A DNA stretch of 59,151 nucleotides from an uncultured Oscillospiraceae bacterium (GTDB lineage: Bacteria > Bacillota > Clostridia > Oscillospirales > Oscillospiraceae). Each line of letters opens with the position of its first letter. The first letter of the stretch is position 1. Under the pieces are notes generated by a model. That model saw only the letters and a program-made list of their open reading frames with translations, did not search any database and was not told the DNA's origin. This document shows, piece after piece, positions 57,495-59,151 of this stretch. A program made the translations under genes and the position numbers. The stretch is from positions 1-59,151 of the forward strand of contig CALWXG010000009.1 of assembly GCA_944385435.1 (NCBI GenBank). Direction: 5' to 3'.

Positions 57495-57873
57495 ATTTAC
57501 CACTCCCTTTTGAGTTTCTTTTGAGTTTCTTTTGACCTGTAACGCTTTGAGAATCAGGTGTGTCTCCGATCTGTCTGTGGCGGGACAGGAAGGCGGGAAC
57601 TATCACGGGAGAGAACCCCATCTTTTCACAAATCGTCCGGGCGCTCTTTGGGGTCGGATAAATGTGCCATTCCCCGTCAATCAGGCCGGCGTTGATTTTT
57701 ACCAGGGTTTGCATCAGGTCTTTGTAAGAAATGTTCTTGGATTCGCCGATCAATGCAGTCTCCTCAATGGTCTGGACACCGATGGTAGTGGTCAGGTGAT
57801 TCAGAAACAGCCAGGCCTCCCGGGAATAGCGGCTTATATCGCAGCTTGGAGTCATATCCGCATTCTGCATCAT
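57484..57873 (-). CDS. Hypothetical protein, C-terminus fused to the Rpn repeat copy
   Basis: 129 residues; no family recognised. Residues 15-100 are a compact sequence (SREAWLFLNHLTTTIGVQTI, ESKNISYKDLMQTLVKINAGLIDG, WHIYPTPKSARTICEKMGF) that looks like a real protein fragment. The last 15 residues (KKLKRNSKGSGKYVP) are the Rpn copy read in another frame, so the gene ends by accident inside that copy and may be truncated. There is no clear ribosome site and the frame is open a little before the first Met. An 11-bp direct duplication lies at the joint. Treat as a broken gene remnant. Confidence 0.5.
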   Translation of the reverse strand: MMQNADMTPSCDISRYSREAWLFLNHLTTTIGVQTIEETALIGESKNISYKDLMQTLVKINAGLIDGEWHIYPTPKSARTICEKMGFSPVIVPAFLSRHRQIGDTPDSQSVTGQKKLKRNSKGSGKYVP

Positions 57874-58010
57874 CCATGGATCCGGAGGCAGACTGACGTT
57901 GCTCGCTGCGGGGGCCTATTTTGCATGCCCTTGTTTCCCCCTGGCAACTGTCCGGGAGCGAAAAAGCTCCCCATCAGCTGTCAAAGGTTATTGCTTACCG
58001 AGAATCCAGC

Positions 58011-58037
58011 CCACTTTCTGCGGGCTGGATATCTTCA
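58011..58037 (-). terminator. Hairpin behind the Rpn gene
   Basis: ATCCAGCCC / GGGCTGGAT, 9-bp stem, 9-nt loop, about 30 bp after the Rpn stop on the minus strand, followed by TTCTCGG. A weak terminator is likely. Confidence 0.45.
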
Positions 58038-58064
58038 AGCCTGAACTTCACGGATTCAGGAATC

Positions 58065-58358
58065 TTATTTTGCCAGGGTCATGCCCTCTGCAATCCATTT
58101 CTGAACGAGATTCACATTCTCTTTTACGACCTTCGCGATCTGCTCTATCGACAATCCGAGTTCCGCCATGGAAATTGCATTTTCGCGCTTGGTTTCCATA
58201 CGTCCTCTCTTCTCGCCTATTTCTATTCCTTCTTCTCTGCCTTCTTCTCTGCCTTCTTCTCGGCCTTCTTCTCGGCCTTCTACTCTGCCTTCTTCTCGGC
58301 CTTCTACTCTGCCTTCTTCTCTGCCTTCTTTATAAATCTGATCCATTTCACGACACAT
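58065..58358 (-). CDS. Internal C-terminal product of the Rpn gene (RpnS, gene within gene)
   Basis: Starting at the ATG of MCREMDQIYKEG inside the full gene, with AAGGGAG eight bases upstream, translation would give a 97-residue protein with eight EGRx repeats. This is the arrangement described for RpnL/RpnS pairs, where the small product neutralises the long one. The claim rests on the internal ribosome site and the known family behaviour. Confidence 0.65.
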   Translation of the reverse strand: MCREMDQIYKEGREEGRVEGREEGRVEGREEGREEGREEGREEGIEIGEKRGRMETKRENAISMAELGLSIEQIAKVVKENVNLVQKWIAEGMTLAK

Positions 58359-59063
58359 ATTTTCCACTCCCTTCTGAGTTTCTTTTAACTCCCTGACTCG
58401 TCTTGCCAGGATACCGCTATGCATCTCATCAGCGTTCTTGCAATGCAGATCATGCATGAGATGACCCAGTTCCGTATCATCCTGTACGCGCGAATTTACA
58501 TATATGATATGCGATTCATCCAGAAATTCTTCTTTGTTTTCTTCAATCATTCTCCGAATGTGGTAAATCGGCAGGCCATACCCCAACGTATCATCACGGG
58601 TAATAAAGATCACATAACTTTCCGGCAGTTCATCAAAATCCTGACCGGCGCAAAGCGTGTTCATATCCATCAGTCCGCTGTGGTATCTCGCTCTTTTCGG
58701 CGAAGCCCCCTCATTTTCCTGCTGGATTTCTATATTATATTGCCTTTCATCTGCATCCAAAGCTACACAATCGAGGATGGCCGAACGTCCCTGCAGGTTT
58801 TTATAATCCTTCTGAATTATTTGCTCCCGCACTTTCAAGTCTTTCTTTTCCAGAATAACCTGGAGGACGTACTCTGTACATTCCCGGTCTTTGAACACAT
58901 TTCTCATGAAAATATCGTTCATGAGTGTGAAATTCTTCAAAAGGCCTCTGTACCGCTCATGCCGTAGATTTAAATTGGTGCCTTCGGCTTTTTCAACGCT
59001 CCTATTTCTATCTGCACGTTCCATCTGCCTACCCATCTCCAGCCTCACATTTATATTGCTCAC
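58065..59063 (-). CDS. Rpn family recombination-promoting nuclease / putative toxin (RpnL)
   Basis: 332 residues. The PD-(D/E)XK nuclease domain (PDDEXK_2) runs from about 30 to 210: NFTLMNDIFMRNVF at the start, then SAILDCVALDADERQYNIEIQQ with Asp and the E-x-Q catalytic pair, and a YHSGLMDMNTL helix. Residues 236-332 are the C-terminal domain with eight EGRx repeats and a conserved end (AELGLSIEQIAKVV), which contains an internal start. Rpn proteins act as DNA endonucleases, promote RecA-independent recombination in E. coli and protect against some phages. The annotated start (GTG 59063) has no good ribosome site; Met at residue 10 or 14 is possible. Confidence 0.82.
   Translation of the reverse strand: MSNINVRLEMGRQMERADRNRSVEKAEGTNLNLRHERYRGLLKNFTLMNDIFMRNVFKDRECTEYVLQVILEKKDLKVREQIIQKDYKNLQGRSAILDCVALDADERQYNIEIQQENEGASPKRARYHSGLMDMNTLCAGQDFDELPESYVIFITRDDTLGYGLPIYHIRRMIEENKEEFLDESHIIYVNSRVQDDTELGHLMHDLHCKNADEMHSGILARRVRELKETQKGVENMCREMDQIYKEGREEGRVEGREEGRVEGREEGREEGREEGREEGIEIGEKRGRMETKRENAISMAELGLSIEQIAKVVKENVNLVQKWIAEGMTLAK
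58233..58328 (-). repeat. Tandem 12-bp repeat, eight units (EGRx), in the Rpn gene
   Basis: Eight 12-bp units coding Glu-Gly-Arg-(Glu/Val), differing from the other copy (Glu/Lys) in sequence and number. Coding repeat, not a CRISPR. Confidence 0.85.
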
Positions 59064-59151
59064 TGCAGTATTTTAATCGCATAACAGTACTATCCTAGTA
59101 TTATCTTACCATCAAATCTTCCGAATCTCAACAGCCAGTTTGAATTTTTAT

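Noticed and set aside
57400-58330. Regularly spaced short repeats that look like a CRISPR array
   Set aside because: The units are 12 bp, directly adjacent without spacers, in frame inside a gene, and code for EGRx residues.

Overview
The window reads as one contig from a strictly anaerobic, high-GC gut Firmicute of the Oscillospiraceae (Flavonifractor, Pseudoflavonifractor, Intestinimonas or Lawsonibacter type). The reasons are the clostridial gene order rnfCDGEAB, Gly-Gly-Ala-Gly-Gly Shine-Dalgarno sites before nearly every gene, several solute-binding lipoproteins with a Leu-x-x-Cys lipobox, ferredoxin-linked oxidoreductases and no aerobic respiratory genes. The genus is inference. No rRNA, tRNA, CRISPR array or complete transposase was seen.

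Layout. 1-3440: peptide-type ABC transporter (large binding lipoprotein, then a permease cut by the window edge), with a strong promoter and a terminator-like leader. 3492-5934: M3 oligoendopeptidase and a small membrane protein. 6204-6616: small GNAT enzyme with its own promoter and terminator. 6696-11829: the six-subunit Rnf complex. 11877-13913: divergent operon apbE / NusG-II-domain protein / Gx-type transporter; ApbE is the enzyme that would attach FMN to RnfG and RnfD. 14024-23960: eight-gene TetR-regulated peptide uptake and breakdown operon (two amidohydrolase paralogues, one lacking the metal ligands, S9 prolyl oligopeptidase, and a full Opp/Dpp transporter), with an operator exactly inside the promoter spacer.

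25201-45868 is the most unusual part: about 20 kb of catabolic genes facing one way from a divergent PucR-type activator. It holds a four-subunit 2-oxoacid:ferredoxin oxidoreductase, ADP-forming acyl-CoA synthetase, iron alcohol dehydrogenase, a ribose-type ABC transporter with two different permeases, two FrdA/AprA-like flavoproteins with a small ferredoxin, an iron-sulfur flavoprotein-like reductase, two proteins resembling the bacterial chalcone isomerase of Eubacterium ramulus, a VOC protein and two 2-keto-4-pentenoate hydratase-family proteins. I read it as a candidate pathway that imports a flavonoid-like or other cyclic compound, reduces and opens it, and conserves energy through acyl-CoA to ATP and reduced ferredoxin, which Rnf could use.

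45903-48170: isoaspartyl dipeptidase and a DHDPS-family lyase. 48171-48619: hairpin-rich stretch without a convincing gene. 48620-55586: two signalling giants, a GGDEF/PAS/GAF/EAL protein and a CheB-CheR-PAS fusion. 55663-57034: acyl-ACP thioesterase and a zinc-ribbon protein. 57237-59063: an Rpn-family nuclease gene with a four-residue repeat in its C-terminal domain, plus a separate downstream copy of just that C-terminal domain with three fewer repeats. This matches the genes-within-genes RpnL/RpnS toxin-antitoxin arrangement, here with an extra stand-alone antitoxin-like copy.
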